Source: Catenaria anguillulae PL171 (lineage: Eukaryota; Blastocladiomycota; Blastocladiomycetes; Blastocladiales; Catenariaceae). From it: a DNA stretch of 26,416 nucleotides. Where the stretch lies: positions 1-26,416 of the forward strand of contig MCFL01000320.1 of assembly GCA_002102555.1 (NCBI GenBank). The letters are read 5' to 3'. A program made the position numbers and the translations under genes. Below the pieces are notes generated by a model. It did not search any database. It was not told the origin of the DNA and worked only from the letters and a program-made list of their open reading frames with translations. Of the stretch, positions 1 through 9,800 are shown piece by piece; within the stretch, counting starts at the first letter, position 1; each line of letters begins with the position of its first letter.

Positions 1-681
1 AATCCGGGATGGATGCCGCGTAGGAGGAGGACCAAAGTCCGTGAAAGCTCGTGGCAAGTTGATGGTTTGAGAGTGTGAGGAGAGCGTTGAGGACTTTGGT
101 ATGTGCTGGAGATAGGTCGGCCGTGGAGGGTTGGCGCGAAGGTCGGCGACGGCGTCGATCATGCCTAAGGGACAAGTATTGGTCGGTGCGTAGGACTGTG
201 CACTCCGAGACGGGTACAATCTCTATAGATGACATCAGACATGGACGTGAGCGGAAACCGATGGGCAACAAGCCGAGACAGGGACAACGGACCAGTGTGG
301 CGGTACCCAACATCAACGACAATGCCTGTGGTGACATTTGCACCGAGCAAGGCGGCGACGGCTGCGGGACATAGCGCGAGGCCGGGTACATTGCACTCTT
401 CAAACCAGAATTTGGTGGCGAGCTGTTCGTCCGTCTTTGAAAAGGCGGCGGGCGTCAAGAGCAGGACAGGGTGGTCGCCCTTTTGCTGCGAGATGGCGAG
501 CGAGTGCAAGAAGTGGTGCTTCCAGTGTCGTGCGTGTCCATGTCACTGGGATCGGCGGCCTCGGCCAGATCGGGGAAGGGAAACAGCTGGACGTTTGGCT
601 CGATGGTGCCGTAACGGCCCATGAGCAGGCCGTCGTCGCGGGCAGGCAGATCACGTAGCGCTCTTCACGGTGAAGAGCCAT
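1..681 (-). CDS. Actin-related protein fragment, truncated by the window edge
   Basis: The minus strand encodes part of an actin-fold protein. Between about 509 and 293 one frame reads HPVLLLTPAAF, then FEECNVPGLALCP, then TTGIVVDVGYRHT. These match the actin segments HPVLLTE..., FE.FNVPA and TTGIV.DSG...HT. An intron at 223-292 joins this to EIVPVSEC, equivalent to actin's T.TVPIYEG. Upstream, GRYGTIEPN and a Trp-His-His stretch are readable in other frames, so single-base shifts are needed near 631-645 and 521-530. The best start is the ATG at 679-681 (MALHREERYVI). That would leave a short N-terminus without an obvious phosphate-binding loop, as in divergent Arps such as Arp10. The reading frame below about 170 is unclear. 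The fold is inferred with fair confidence, the subfamily is not. It could be a pseudogene or a real gene with consensus errors. Confidence 0.55.
223..292 (-). other. Spliceosomal intron (70 bp) in the actin-related gene
   Basis: On the minus strand the sequence starts GTCCGT and ends CTATAG. Removing it joins ...GYRHT to EIVPVSEC in frame (ACT G|AG ATT), which restores the actin-like HT-x-IVPV motif. Reading through instead gives unrelated residues. A CTGAT near the 3' end could serve as branch site. The length matches the other two introns in the window. Confidence 0.6.
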
Positions 682-1236
682 CTTCAACAGCAGTAGACGG
701 TGTGCAGAGAGGATTGCCGAGGTTTGGTAATGCGTTGAGCATGAAACATTCATACATTGGAATTGCAGAGTACTCTCATCATGATATCGAAGTTTCGGTC
801 ATGTGTGATCGGGCATTGGTTTTGATCATCGAGGCTTGCGAAGGGCCGCCGATCCGTCCAAGTGCATCATTTTGAACCAGATCACAAAGCGAGCCAATGA
901 CAACTTGGCAAGACACGGTATCCGCTGCGATCCCATCCATAATGGGTCGATCGCGGTGCATCCTAAGCTCCACGTCAGTGTAAGTATGTATCATATGTAC
1001 CAGCGGTCATGGTCATGCGGCATGTTTGGCAACGGCACAGCTGTGAAATCGATTCCGATTCGATTCGATTTAATTCGACGCGATCAGCTGTTCACTGCTG
1101 GAGAGTGGGACTGAACCGGTACCGCCACCGCAAACTTGAAACGCATAAAATGCTCGCGTACACCGTACACCGCACGCCTTGTTGACTGTCGACCATACTA
1201 CTAATAGTAAATTGAGTACAACTCGAATCGATCATC
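682..1236. promoter_or_regulatory. Divergent intergenic region between the actin-related gene and the 785-aa gene
   Basis: No convincing coding frame is present. The region separates two divergently transcribed genes, so it probably holds both promoters. A short run of CGATT-type repeats lies at about 1046-1079 and an AT-rich patch (ACTACTAATAGTAAATTG) at about 1197-1214, just before the downstream start codon. No specific factor site can be named. Confidence 0.3.
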
Positions 1237-3594
1237 ATGCTGCGCGGCAAAGGCAAGCAGCCCAAGTCATCCGCATCCAACCCGAATTCAAATTCAAAGC
1301 CGAGCGATCCAGGTCCAGCTCTTTCCGCAGACTCCGACTCGGACGAGCCAACCAAGAGCAAGGCCAAATCCAAATCCACATCCAACAAATCCACATCCAA
1401 CAAATCCAAATCCAAATCCACAGCAACAGAAACAGAAACGAAAACAACGGGAAACGTGGTTGATACTCACGATTCGGCATCTTTCAATCGATATCTCAAC
1501 ACAGCTGCCGCCCATTGCAATTGGCTGCACCGCCTCAACACCGCCTCGGCCGACGCCAATTCAAACCTCCAAAAGCACCTGGCCGCCGTCCTGCCCCGCC
1601 AGCTGCTCCACCACGTCTTCCCGATCGCCACCGCAGACGCCGCAGACGCCGCAGACGAGCCATCAACGGCCTACCAACCCTTGGCCTCATCCTCATCGCC
1701 GTCACCAACATCCTCCCCAACCTCGCTTCAGGCAGTCGATACACTCAAAGCCGCACCCGTCTTGCCGCCGCTCGACCTGCCCCCGCCGCTCCCAGACCGA
1801 CCTCCCGCAGGACCACCCCCGCCGCCGCCCTTGCCCCCTCGCGACCGTTGCACATCGCCCTTGTCCATTGCTTCATCAACCGGCTCATCAATCACCGGCA
1901 ACAGCACCATGTATCGCCCGTCGCCTGCAACCTCCTCATCCCCCTCGACTGCCGCCCCGGCTGGATCTGGGTTTGGGCACCCTCATCAGCCGAACGTTGC
2001 CTTCATGCCTGCCATGGGCCATGCCTCGGGTTCAATGCCCATGCCGCAACCCACGCCCATGCCCATGCCCGGAAGTGCTGGTGTCGGTGTTGGTGTTGGT
2101 GTTGGTGGCATCTACCCGCCGCCCAGCCCTTCGCCGTCAACCGTCTCGTCCGGCCAGTACCCGCTTCAGCACCCGCACGCTCACGCACATGCCCAACAAC
2201 AGCAGCCCAGCGCGCCGCACTCTGTAACGAGCTCGCTCGGCAGCTTGAACAACCAACCCTCACCGACCTCCTCGTCCGCGTCCTTCAACGCACCTCCGCG
2301 CTACTTTGCCACCAACGCCACCACCAAGTCCACCGCCTCGACCGCCTCCTCTCACGCACCTGCGGCCCCTCACGCCCCGCCCATGGCGGGCAACTACCAG
2401 GGCCGCAACACGCACTTCTTCCACGACCCAACGGTCCCGATCCCGGCCATCCCGGATACGCTGAAAAAGCAGCCCAATTTGACTTCTTCTGCATCGTCGA
2501 TCCACTCTGGCGTCTCCTCGGCTCACACGCTCGCCACGGACCCGTCCAACCTGCCGCGCCAAATCCTCGACATTGACCGGCGCGTCATGTTGTTTGTGTC
2601 TGCTTCGGGCACCAACCCAATGTCCCTCGGGGCCTTCCCGCACGACATTGAGGATGTCATGTTTGCGTCGTCGCCCACGCCCTACGACATGGAAATCCTG
2701 CCCGAATACGACACCACGTCGCTCGACGCGGCCGCAAAGCGCTTGCTGCTCTACATCAAGCTCATGTCGTTTGACACAAAGCGCACCATGCGCGTCATGC
2801 TTGTCGGCGTGGACGTGGGCGGTATTGTGGCGCTCGAGGCCGTCCGCATGTTTTTGGGGGCAGTCGCTGCACAAACGCCACAGTTTGGTGCGCACGGCGC
2901 GGTGGATCCGAGGGACCGTGAAGCCAATTGGCTTCTCAGGGTCGTGTTCGATGGCATTCTGTGCGTCAATGCGCCCGTGTTTTTGCTGCACCCACAAGTG
3001 TTTGGCAATGTGGATCGCAGTGCGTTTGGCAAACACGTTGGGTTGTTTGCGTTTCCGCCAGAGCCCGTCCAAGCACATGGCACTGGCAGTAGCAGCGAAG
3101 GCGGTAGCGGCCGCAAAAAGGACCGTGGTGGCGTGTTTGGATTCGGCAAGTTGGCCAAGGTCGTTGGCGGCATGGCCGGCAACCCCTCATCATCCACGTC
3201 AGCCGGCGCCTCACCCGTTGCGCCTATGCAGATTCCATTTGACGCTTCGTGGGCCACGCGTCTTGACCTGATGGCCCCGCTTCTCCGCTCGCAAGACGAC
3301 CGCATCAACCGCATCACGCAGCTGCTTCACGCCAAGGTCCCGCTTGCGTTCCTCGTCACGCAAACCTCAAACCCACAGGCCGTCACGTCGCCCACGTTTG
3401 TGCACATTCCCGACAACTTGCCAGAGTACATTAGCAGGTTGGTGGTCCGTTTCACGGCACCGCCCACGAGTCCCGTGTCGTCCTACCAGTTGATTGCCGA
3501 GGCCTTGGATAAGGGCAGACAGCCGGCAATGTATGCCCAAATGATCCAGTACATTACAAGAGTGGCGGGACATTGGGCGTCGGTTGCGAGATGA
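1237..3594 (+). CDS. 785-aa low-complexity protein with a C-terminal alpha/beta-hydrolase-like domain
   Basis: One open frame runs from ATG 1237 to TGA 3594. Residues 1-70 are Lys/Ser/Thr-rich (KSKSTSNKSTSNKSKSKST) and encoded by simple AAATCC/ACATCC repeats. Residues ~120-430 are Pro/Ser/Ala-rich and probably disordered, with polyproline, MPMP and GVGVGVGVGG runs. From about residue 445 the sequence becomes ordered: RRVMLFVSASGTNPMSLGAF resembles the oxyanion-loop strand of lipase/SERAC-type hydrolases (FVHGLGG.P...W). VMLVGVDVGGIVALEAVRMF resembles the nucleophile elbow, but with Asp (about residue 526) in place of Ser. FDGILCVNAPVFLLHP sits where such proteins have IVF.GTPH. So the fold is probably alpha/beta hydrolase. 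Catalysis is uncertain: either an Asp nucleophile or, more likely, a non-enzymatic relative. Function unknown. Confidence 0.85.
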   Translation: MLRGKGKQPKSSASNPNSNSKPSDPGPALSADSDSDEPTKSKAKSKSTSNKSTSNKSKSKSTATETETKTTGNVVDTHDSASFNRYLNTAAAHCNWLHRLNTASADANSNLQKHLAAVLPRQLLHHVFPIATADAADAADEPSTAYQPLASSSSPSPTSSPTSLQAVDTLKAAPVLPPLDLPPPLPDRPPAGPPPPPPLPPRDRCTSPLSIASSTGSSITGNSTMYRPSPATSSSPSTAAPAGSGFGHPHQPNVAFMPAMGHASGSMPMPQPTPMPMPGSAGVGVGVGVGGIYPPPSPSPSTVSSGQYPLQHPHAHAHAQQQQPSAPHSVTSSLGSLNNQPSPTSSSASFNAPPRYFATNATTKSTASTASSHAPAAPHAPPMAGNYQGRNTHFFHDPTVPIPAIPDTLKKQPNLTSSASSIHSGVSSAHTLATDPSNLPRQILDIDRRVMLFVSASGTNPMSLGAFPHDIEDVMFASSPTPYDMEILPEYDTTSLDAAAKRLLLYIKLMSFDTKRTMRVMLVGVDVGGIVALEAVRMFLGAVAAQTPQFGAHGAVDPRDREANWLLRVVFDGILCVNAPVFLLHPQVFGNVDRSAFGKHVGLFAFPPEPVQAHGTGSSSEGGSGRKKDRGGVFGFGKLAKVVGGMAGNPSSSTSAGASPVAPMQIPFDASWATRLDLMAPLLRSQDDRINRITQLLHAKVPLAFLVTQTSNPQAVTSPTFVHIPDNLPEYISRLVVRFTAPPTSPVSSYQLIAEALDKGRQPAMYAQMIQYITRVAGHWASVAR

Positions 3595-3931
3595 GCCCAT
3601 GTAGGGAGTGTAGATTTTTTTTTTTCGATTCTTGGCGTACACCCAGTCTCTTGTTTTGTTGATTTTGTTTTTGTTGACGTTCATATTCCACATTCCGTTT
3701 TGTCTTCCATCACCTATCACCTCTCTACACATACACGTATCAATTGTTGTGCAACCCTGCGTGTGCCGGTTGTCGAGCCGTCGGGCAGCCCATTTCGGCC
3801 CGCCTCGCGGTGAATTGTATACTCGTCCATCACATCACACTAACTCTTGACATCGGCGGCACGGACATCGACGGACGCTCCGGGCAGTACTTGCATATAC
3901 TTAGGTACATGCGGTCCTCGGTGGATTGCTT

Positions 3932-4100
3932 CGGATTGCGGTCAATGCGGAGTCGACGCGTCACTGGTGCGAACAGTTTTTCATGTCTCAGCCCGCTTGC
4001 CACTGAACCAGCCTTTTGCCGCACCCGAACTTGTGTGCTCGACGGATTGCGGTCAACAGAAAAATGCTGACATGAACGGTCTGTCGTTTTTGATGTCTCA
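3932..4100. repeat. Degenerate ~111-bp direct repeat upstream of the His-rich gene
   Basis: The 14-mer CGGATTGCGGTCAA occurs at 3932-3945 and again at 4043-4056. ATGTCTCA, preceded by a T run, occurs at 3983-3990 and 4093-4100. The two pairs share a spacing of 110-111 bp, which indicates an old tandem duplication of an upstream segment. Confidence 0.5.
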
Positions 4101-4225
4101 CTCGGACTGACCGTGAGACTGATGGTCGTTTTCTCAGGTAGTTTCCCAGAAGGTAGACCCAATCGTAAGACCGAAGCCAGTATACCCTGGCGTCAACTGG
4201 TAAAGGTTGGAGCAGTTGAATTCGG

Positions 4226-4356
4226 TACATATACCTCGACTCGTCCCCGCCCAATTCCAACCCTTTCTCGATTGATCTCATATCCCCATCTTCGCTCACT
4301 CACCTGCCTCGTACTCGAGTAATCCTCAGCTTGCACCCAACATCACCACACCAATC
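4226..4356 (+). promoter_or_regulatory. Probable core promoter and 5' leader of the His-rich gene
   Basis: A TATA-like ACATATACC lies at about 4226-4234. It is followed by a C/T-rich stretch, and the last ~20 bases before the ATG are A/C-rich (CATCACCACACCAATC). This arrangement is typical of well-expressed fungal genes. It is read from composition only. Confidence 0.35.
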
Positions 4357-5157
4357 ATGACCAACCACACCTCCTACTCTTCGTCTCATCACGCCAACAA
4401 GTACGATTCCGGCCACTGGAAGGGCCACGACGGTTACAAAGACTCGCACGGCAACACGTACGACTCTGGCCACTGGAAGGGTCATGACGGGTACAAGGAC
4501 GCGCACGGCAAGCAGTACGATTCGGGCCACTGGAAGGGTCACGACAGCCACCACAAGCACGATTCGGGTCATTACAAGCATCAAGATGACCACTACAAGC
4601 ACGATTCCGGTTCGCACAAGCACGAACACGGGTCATGGAAGCACGACAACTCCCATTACCAGCACGATAATGGTTCGTGGAAGCATGATGGTGGCTCATC
4701 GCACCACTCCCAGCATCAAGGCCAATGGAAGCACGACAGCTCGCACTATCAACACGACAACGGTTCGTGGAAGCATGACAATGGCTCGTGGAAGCACGAT
4801 TCGGGCAGCGGCTACCAGCACCAGCACCAGCACCAGCACCAGCACCAGCACCACCAAGGCTCGTACAAGCACCAACAGGATGCCGGCCACCATCCGGCTC
4901 AGCAGCAGCAGCAGCAACAACAACAAGACGCATTCTCTGGCCAACACTCGTGGCAAGCACCCGCGCCGGGCGAGTCGCACGGATCGTCGTCCATGGCCAT
5001 GGACGCGGCAGGCAACATTACGCACCACGAGCAAGTGTTCAGCACCAACGTGGACGGCCAAGTGACGGGCTCGTCGTCCGTGTCATGGACGCCAGTCGGT
5101 GGAGCCGAGCAGCAGGATGCTGCGCAGCAGATTATGATCATGCCAACAGTGGGATGA
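4357..5157 (+). CDS. Histidine-rich tandem-repeat protein (266 aa)
   Basis: One open frame with no signal peptide or membrane segment. About 47 of 266 residues are His. Residues ~16-70 contain three 19-residue units starting YDSGHWKGHD, encoded by exact 57-bp steps (4402, 4459, 4516). Then come shorter units of the type GSWKHDN and SHYQHDN, a (QH)n run at about residues 151-163 and a Gln run at about 183-191. The last ~70 residues are less repetitive (NITHHEQVFSTNVDGQVTG). Regular spacing of His, Asp, Tyr and Trp would suit metal binding or a pH-responsive disordered or gel-forming protein, but this is inference. I recognise no named family. The single-exon frame, clean start context and repeat periodicity in multiples of three support a real gene. 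Confidence 0.8.
   Translation: MTNHTSYSSSHHANKYDSGHWKGHDGYKDSHGNTYDSGHWKGHDGYKDAHGKQYDSGHWKGHDSHHKHDSGHYKHQDDHYKHDSGSHKHEHGSWKHDNSHYQHDNGSWKHDGGSSHHSQHQGQWKHDSSHYQHDNGSWKHDNGSWKHDSGSGYQHQHQHQHQHQHHQGSYKHQQDAGHHPAQQQQQQQQQDAFSGQHSWQAPAPGESHGSSSMAMDAAGNITHHEQVFSTNVDGQVTGSSSVSWTPVGGAEQQDAAQQIMIMPTVG
4402..4572 (+). repeat. Three 57-bp coding tandem repeats in the His-rich gene
   Basis: Units begin at 4402, 4459 and 4516, each coding YDSGHWKGHD; the first two continue with GYKD and HG, the third diverges after HDS. Mostly synonymous differences between units (for example GGCCACTGGAAGGGCCAC versus GGCCACTGGAAGGGTCAT) suggest selection on the protein repeat. Confidence 0.8.
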
Positions 5158-5437
5158 GTGCTTCGTTTTTTTCGCACTTTCAATCGATTCTTATGTCCTT
5201 TGTCTATGCAGCCATTGTTTGTTTCCATTTGTTGTTCGACTCGCAAAAAATACTTGCCCTGCCTCATCGTCCATGCTGGCCCATTTGTCAGTTGATTCCC
5301 ACACGTTCAAGACGCCAAGGAGAACATTTGCATTCCAATACCAACGAAACAACACATGAGCTCATCTACTCTTGTCAATCGCGCGCATTGCATACAACCG
5401 GATGGACGTCTAGGCCTTGGGATCTACAAGGAACCAA

Positions 5438-5779
5438 TCAAGTTGTAAAAAATTCAGACCTTGTGCATGGCCCTGGCGAAGAACCGTGGCCCTCCGTACC
5501 CTTGCCGATGCCAGCGCCGTCAGAGCAACCCATGTGGCAATCAAAGCAGGCGTCCGGGTTTTTGGCGGCAGATACTGGCGCAGTGCATGCCGCAGCCGGC
5601 GGGATTGGCCTGATCAGGAATGGCGAAGAGAGGTGAAATATGGCTCGATGGTTCATGAACGTGACTCAAAGGGAGGAGAAATCAGCAAAAGGAAGTGTAC
5701 CGTTTTTAGTAAGGACAGCATGGGTGCCTGTGGCCTCAAGAGCGATAAGAGCGGCAGCAACGACGGTCAGGAAGTGTAT
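5438..5779 (-). pseudogene. Broken gene for a small secreted cysteine-rich protein
   Basis: The minus strand from about 5779 downward encodes a signal-peptide-like run HFLTVVAAALIALEATGTHA. After a one-base shift near 5668-5673 (a CCCTTT run) it continues IPDQANPAGCGMHCASICRQ. After a second shift at the run of five A/T at 5559-5563 it continues NPDACFDCHMGCSDG, ending at the stop 5438-5440. Read across the shifts, Cys residues are spaced C-3-C-3-C, then C-2-C-3-C, as expected of a disulfide-stabilised secreted peptide. The codon just before HFL is ATA rather than ATG, in otherwise good start context. Both shifts fall at homopolymers, so consensus errors are possible, but the lost start argues for a pseudogene unless an upstream exon supplies it. 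No family is recognised and no function is assigned. Confidence 0.4.
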
Positions 5780-6852
5780 GTTGATGAGGTGTGTACGATT
5801 CTCGGGAACCGATACGATAGGGAATTTGGCGGGGACGTTGAGCAATTACCTGGCCTGGGAGAATCTTGACGGGCAAGGTCGGACTTTATCCTGTTGGTGG
5901 GGAAGGGGGGGGGGTCCGTTCAAGATTGGGATTCGTTGTCGGGTCTGGAGATCCCCAAAATGTCAGTGTAGCTTTGCGCAAGGAATGTGCGACTGCCATG
6001 CATTGAGCACTGCGAAATGTGGCGGCATGAAGTAAATTAGAAAGAAGGGATACCACGCATCATCAGAACGTTTGGGGAACATGCACATGCATAAATATAT
6101 GCTTGTGCTCGAATCTACCCATGAGCTTCCATGGCCACGTCTCGGATGGTTTGCCTGGGAGAAGGATGAGTCCCAACTGTCCCAACCACTTCTTTTTGGC
6201 TCTTCTCGGCCGCGGCGGGATGCGGGTATTTGCGTACTGCGCATTAACCCCGCGCCAATGCGTTCATGAACCCCTGTCTCACATGGCTGCAACCAGTTGT
6301 GATCAAATCTCAGCTTGCGGCACGAATGGCCTGGCACACTGGCGGGTGGAACCTGGCTGCGCCCGCGAGTCAGTTATTCATGCACGCATTTTATTTTTAG
6401 TTTGCTCGCAGTGCATTGCGTCTGCCTTGGTCTCCAAGCAAAAAAGAAAAGCAATGCAATCACCAGAACGATCGAATCGAGTCGGTCGGCGCAATCATCG
6501 GTTTCCCGCTGAACACACTTCCGTGAGGGCTGAGTTCGCTTGACAGCGGACCCTGCAATTGTTGGCCTCGAAAAATGCGAGCTGAAGCCATCACTCGGCC
6601 GCCGGCCGCCAGGGAACTCGGTGTGGTAGATAAAGTCATAGTCGCTCTCACGACCGGTGTCTTGCGTCAGGCTGTTTAGTTGTTGCTGGTGCGTTCGAAT
6701 AGTCTCCCAGTATGACACACATACGAAGAGAATTGACTTTGTTGTTAGCACATTCAATGTTCCAGCATTTGTTGGAAGACGACAGGGATGGGCAATAGCC
6801 TCGATTGTGATCCATCAACACTCGATCAACCAAGTGGACGTGAGCATTGGTC
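5780..6852. other. Long intergenic stretch without a supported gene
   Basis: Several frames stay open for 60-146 codons (for example 6103-6543 plus, 6374-6757 minus), but none shows recognisable motifs or the C/G-ending codon bias of the neighbouring genes. A G run occurs at about 5905-5914. The right end should contain the promoter of the first oxygenase paralogue. I see no tRNA or other RNA gene. Confidence 0.35.
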
Positions 6853-9800
6853 ATGGCCGGCGACTTGCAGCGTATTGAAGTGGTAATGGAGGCCGCTACT
6901 ATGTCAGGTTATCCTCTCAATGCAATGACAACCGAACCATCATCGACTGAAGCTGCCGCCCCTGTTGCAGCCCGTCCGACCGTGGCCCTCCTCGGCCATC
7001 AGGAACCAACCTCGACTGTCTTGCCATCCGCAGGCGGAGACTCGACGGTGACCCCGGCGCCCGCATCCGGTTTCTCTGAACCCAATCCAACGCAGCCCAG
7101 GCAGACGATGACTGTGAAGCAGGCACGTGATGAAGCGCTCCTCAGCCAACCACAGATTCACAAACCTTTGCTGATGTCCCGCAGGCTCACTCGCAGCCGG
7201 GGGCCAACACGGTGGCGCCTGCACATTGCACCGTCCAAGCGACCAGAGATCCTGGTGCCGAACTCGCCTCGCCACCAGGTGCTGTCCTGAATATTGATTC
7301 CGCAAGCGCAGCGACCGCATCTCGCACGACTCCGGTATCGGTTCCTGCGTCCACAGCGGCTCCCTCTGGATCGACCAACGAAATGATTGCCGTCAATGGC
7401 GACGGGGCCGTGCGACATGCGACGACTACAGCGTTGGTTCCGTCAAGCATGCTCAGCAGCCGCAGCCGTGTGCGAACGAAGACGAAGAGTCGGATGGCGA
7501 CGACCGCGAGTACATGAAGCCCGACCGCGGCTCGCCCGCCTACTGCATCAACCAGGTTCTGGTCGCCCTTGCGACGTGCCCGTGGGGAGTACTCATTCGG
7601 TGGCCTGGCTGCCCAGCTGCCCGGTATCCCAGGCCTCGAGGTCGACGGCTTTGGGATTGTTCCGCTGCCCATTGTTGACCCGAGCACGCTACTCGTCTTG
7701 CCAATTGCGGCCGCATGGCGCCATTTGGCAAAGGATTGATACAGTCACCGACCCGGTGTGCGTCGGACTTGGGAATTTGACCGATCACATTCAAGTTGAC
7801 CAACCCGGCTTGGGGACTTGGTATGGCGCAACTCACTGAGGAAATCGCCACTCGCCTGGTTGTCCCAACATGCCGCTCGAGGTGCATCCTTACAAGCTCT
7901 TGCTGTACACTGAGGGTTGCCATTTCGTCAAGCACCGGGACACGGAAAAAGAACCGCGCATGTTTGCCACGCTCGTGTCCAGCTTCCCTCTGTTCACCAG
8001 GGCGGCCAGCTCGTTGTTTACCACCCTGACGGCACCGAGTTTGTGCACGACTTTGGCGGCGCCGACCGCACTGCACAGTATGCGCCGCAATTTGCCGTCC
8101 ATTACGCCGACTGTGAGCACGAGCTCAAGCCCGTCACGGCCGGATACCGGCTCGCACTCGTGTACTCGATTTGCTGGCCTGAGGGCCACCGTCACGTTGA
8201 CCTGCTTCAAGGTTACGAAATCCAACGGTTGCTCTCGACACAACTAGCCCGACTCGCCACGTCGAAGGAGCGGTTCCATTTTTTCCTCGATCACCAATAC
8301 ACTCCTGAATCGATTGGCCTGCACGGGCTCAAGACACTCAAGGGCAAGGATCGTGTGCGTTTCAACATGTTTGAGGCAGCCAACAAGTCGTTGCCCGACG
8401 GGCTTAAGTTCCGCTTCTTCATTGCCAGCGGCCAGCGCATCCTTGCCAGATGGCAGTTTGACGAAGACTTTGACGAGGAAGCATTCGATGCCGACTGGGT
8501 CCAGCAATTTGAGATGTGGCATGATTCAACGGGGCGTGCGTTGCCCAAGGCGAACCCGTCGCTCGGAACTGTGATCAACCCGGAGAAAAAGAGTGAGAAG
8601 CAGTTGTGGGATGGGCATGTGGTTGAAACAAAGGAAAGGAAAACAAGTACGTTGTTCTGTCCATTTGTGCAACGGTTCGCCCCATTCACTCCATGACTCA
8701 TGGCGCACGTAGTTGAGGGATGGGTCACTGAAGTCGTGTACGAAAAGTACGTGCTCCTGGCAATCCCTGGCCCATGGGCCGTTTCCAACTTTGTCGGTAT
8801 CAAGGAAACATTCAACCAACTCGTCCTCTCGACCGCCATTACTTCGTCCGCGTTCAACTCGATTCTCGCCGCAGTGCCCACTTCGAAGGAGCTCACGGTC
8901 GACCTATTCAATGTTCTTGTGTCGCGCGGCTTTGTCGAGTCGGTTCCTGCCTTTTTTGCTGCCGTCCAGAATCTTTTCACGGCTCCCATGCTCGACGTCT
9001 ATGTGCGTGCAATGTCATCACCTGGGCTGTGGTCCGCCATTCAACCGCCGTTCATCGCAAGCATCATCCAACACGATGGCTGGTACTCGTATTGTCTCGA
9101 CTTGCTTTTGGTCGCCATTTCAAACGGCTCAGTCGCAGAAACAACATTGCGCAAGTGTCTCATCGACATCACAAGTTTTTCGATCCCCGCATCGGACATG
9201 TCCCGCATGGGTTCCAAGCTCCCACAGCTGTTCCGTGTTCCCTTTCTTTGGCAAACCATTCGCTTGCACGCCATGAATTCGTTGGCGCAACCGGGCCACG
9301 CATTTGCGGCTGGCCTGCAACTGGTTTTCGACATGATGTTCAATGGCGCCGCAGAAAACGATACGCGGGCAGTCTTTTCGGCCCTTTTGTCCAAGCCGCT
9401 CGTTGCAGACGACGTTGAGCAACTACTTGCGTCTCCCGCTGTGCTTGAAAGTCTTGTCAAGATGCCGGCTGTTTGGACGATTGTGTATCCGCTCCTCAAA
9501 CGTGTGCTTGCCGACGACACCGTTTCGTTTTCGCTCGGTTTGCAGTTCGTGCTGGGTGTCCTGGTCCCTGCGCCTGGTGCGAGCGCCGAGGCGCTGCACC
9601 TTACCCTGCGCAAGCCAATATCTCCAGCCGACTTGCATGGTGGACTGACAAGCCCCGAGTCGCCGTTCAGACGTGCCTTGTCGGTTCTGCAGGTGTGGCG
9701 ATGGATTTCTCCTCGTGTCATTAGTTGCTTCAACCAGCTGCAAGACGGATTTGAGCCTGGATTGGCCTTTGTGCTTTTCGCCGCACAACGTCAAGTACCC

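Larger units (their letters stand above)
3595..4356. other. Intergenic region between the 785-aa gene and the His-rich gene
   Basis: No ORF here looks like a gene. The first ~130 bases are T-rich and probably contain the 3' UTR and polyadenylation region of the upstream gene (T run at about 3614-3625). The middle holds a degenerate direct repeat, listed separately. The last ~130 bases look like a promoter and 5' leader. Confidence 0.4.

Noticed and set aside
1515-2576. 353-codon open frame inside the 785-aa gene
   Set aside because: It overlaps a gene with better context and reads as Arg/Pro/His-rich shadow sequence produced by GC-rich codons in another frame.
6374-6757. 127-codon minus-strand ORF
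   Set aside because: No recognisable motif, codon use unlike the neighbouring genes, and overlapping open frames of similar length on the other strand.
7481-7990. Programmed frameshifting or RNA editing as the reason for the broken oxygenase frames
   Set aside because: The breaks are many, mostly differ between the two copies, and show no common slippery sequence. Errors or pseudogene decay explain them more simply.
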